From Oscillospiraceae bacterium (GTDB lineage Bacteria; Bacillota_A; Clostridia; Oscillospirales; Ruminococcaceae): 11,167 nt of DNA. Position numbers and translations under genes: made by a program. The notes below the pieces were generated by a model that was not told where the DNA came from, made no database searches, and saw nothing but the letters and a program-made list of their open reading frames with translations. Positions within the stretch are counted from its first letter, which is position 1; the number at the start of each line of letters is the position of its first letter. This document shows, piece after piece, positions 11,140 through 11,167 of the stretch. The stretch covers positions 1-11,167 of the forward strand of contig JAFWUX010000242.1 of the NCBI GenBank assembly GCA_017523995.1, written 5' to 3'.

Positions 11140-11167
11140 CCGCCAAAACATCGGAATATCGGAAAAA

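Overview
The window looks like chromosome of an anaerobic, fibre-degrading gut Firmicute of the Ruminococcus/Oscillospiraceae type. The evidence is a carbohydrate-binding module tail of CBM22/CBM4_9 type, a secreted M4 protease carrying cellulose-binding-like modules, a desulfoferrodoxin-like protein and a 2[4Fe-4S] protein (anaerobe redox genes), a Clostridia-type PssA, strong AGGAGG ribosome sites and consensus sigma-A promoters. The genus is an inference; no rRNA or marker gene is present.

Layout. (1) 1-338 is the 3' end of a secreted polysaccharide-binding enzyme. (2) 339-1104 has no gene but is packed with short perfect hairpins and holds a diverged ~92-bp duplicated unit. (3) 1105-2506 holds two minus-strand redox genes, each with its own promoter and terminator: an XRE-type HTH protein fused to a desulfoferrodoxin-like domain, and a PNPOx-like/ferredoxin fusion. 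(4) 2507-3340 is a long regulatory region: six ~12-bp repeats phased at about 20 bp that end at a promoter, a second perfect-consensus promoter, and a ~325-nt leader with a possible 33-codon ORF. (5) 3341-6370 encodes a 1009-residue secreted M4 metallopeptidase, closed by a terminator. (6) 6474-7096 is a methylated-DNA-cysteine methyltransferase (ogt) with its own promoter and a two-way terminator. (7) 7080-8452 holds a TetR regulator and a divergent SAM methyltransferase whose promoters face each other. (8) About 8207 onward is rearranged: the methyltransferase and a minus-strand pssA meet tail to tail and both appear to lack their natural 3' ends. (9) 9055-10799 is a worn-down integrative element: remnants of a histidine kinase and an ssb gene, a 67-residue accessory ORF, and a tyrosine integrase whose reading frame extends upstream of any start codon. 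(10) A tRNA-Leu(CAA) on the minus strand sits just past the integrase, the usual target-site arrangement.

The most distinctive biology is the HTH-desulfoferrodoxin fusion whose superoxide-reductase iron site has lost two His ligands, one replaced by Cys (suggesting a sensor rather than an enzyme); the phased repeat array feeding the protease promoters; and the chain of junctions at about 8210, 9213 and 9540, which reads as successive deletions in a tRNA-associated mobile element. No CRISPR array, intact insertion sequence, or obviously new multi-gene defence system is visible.
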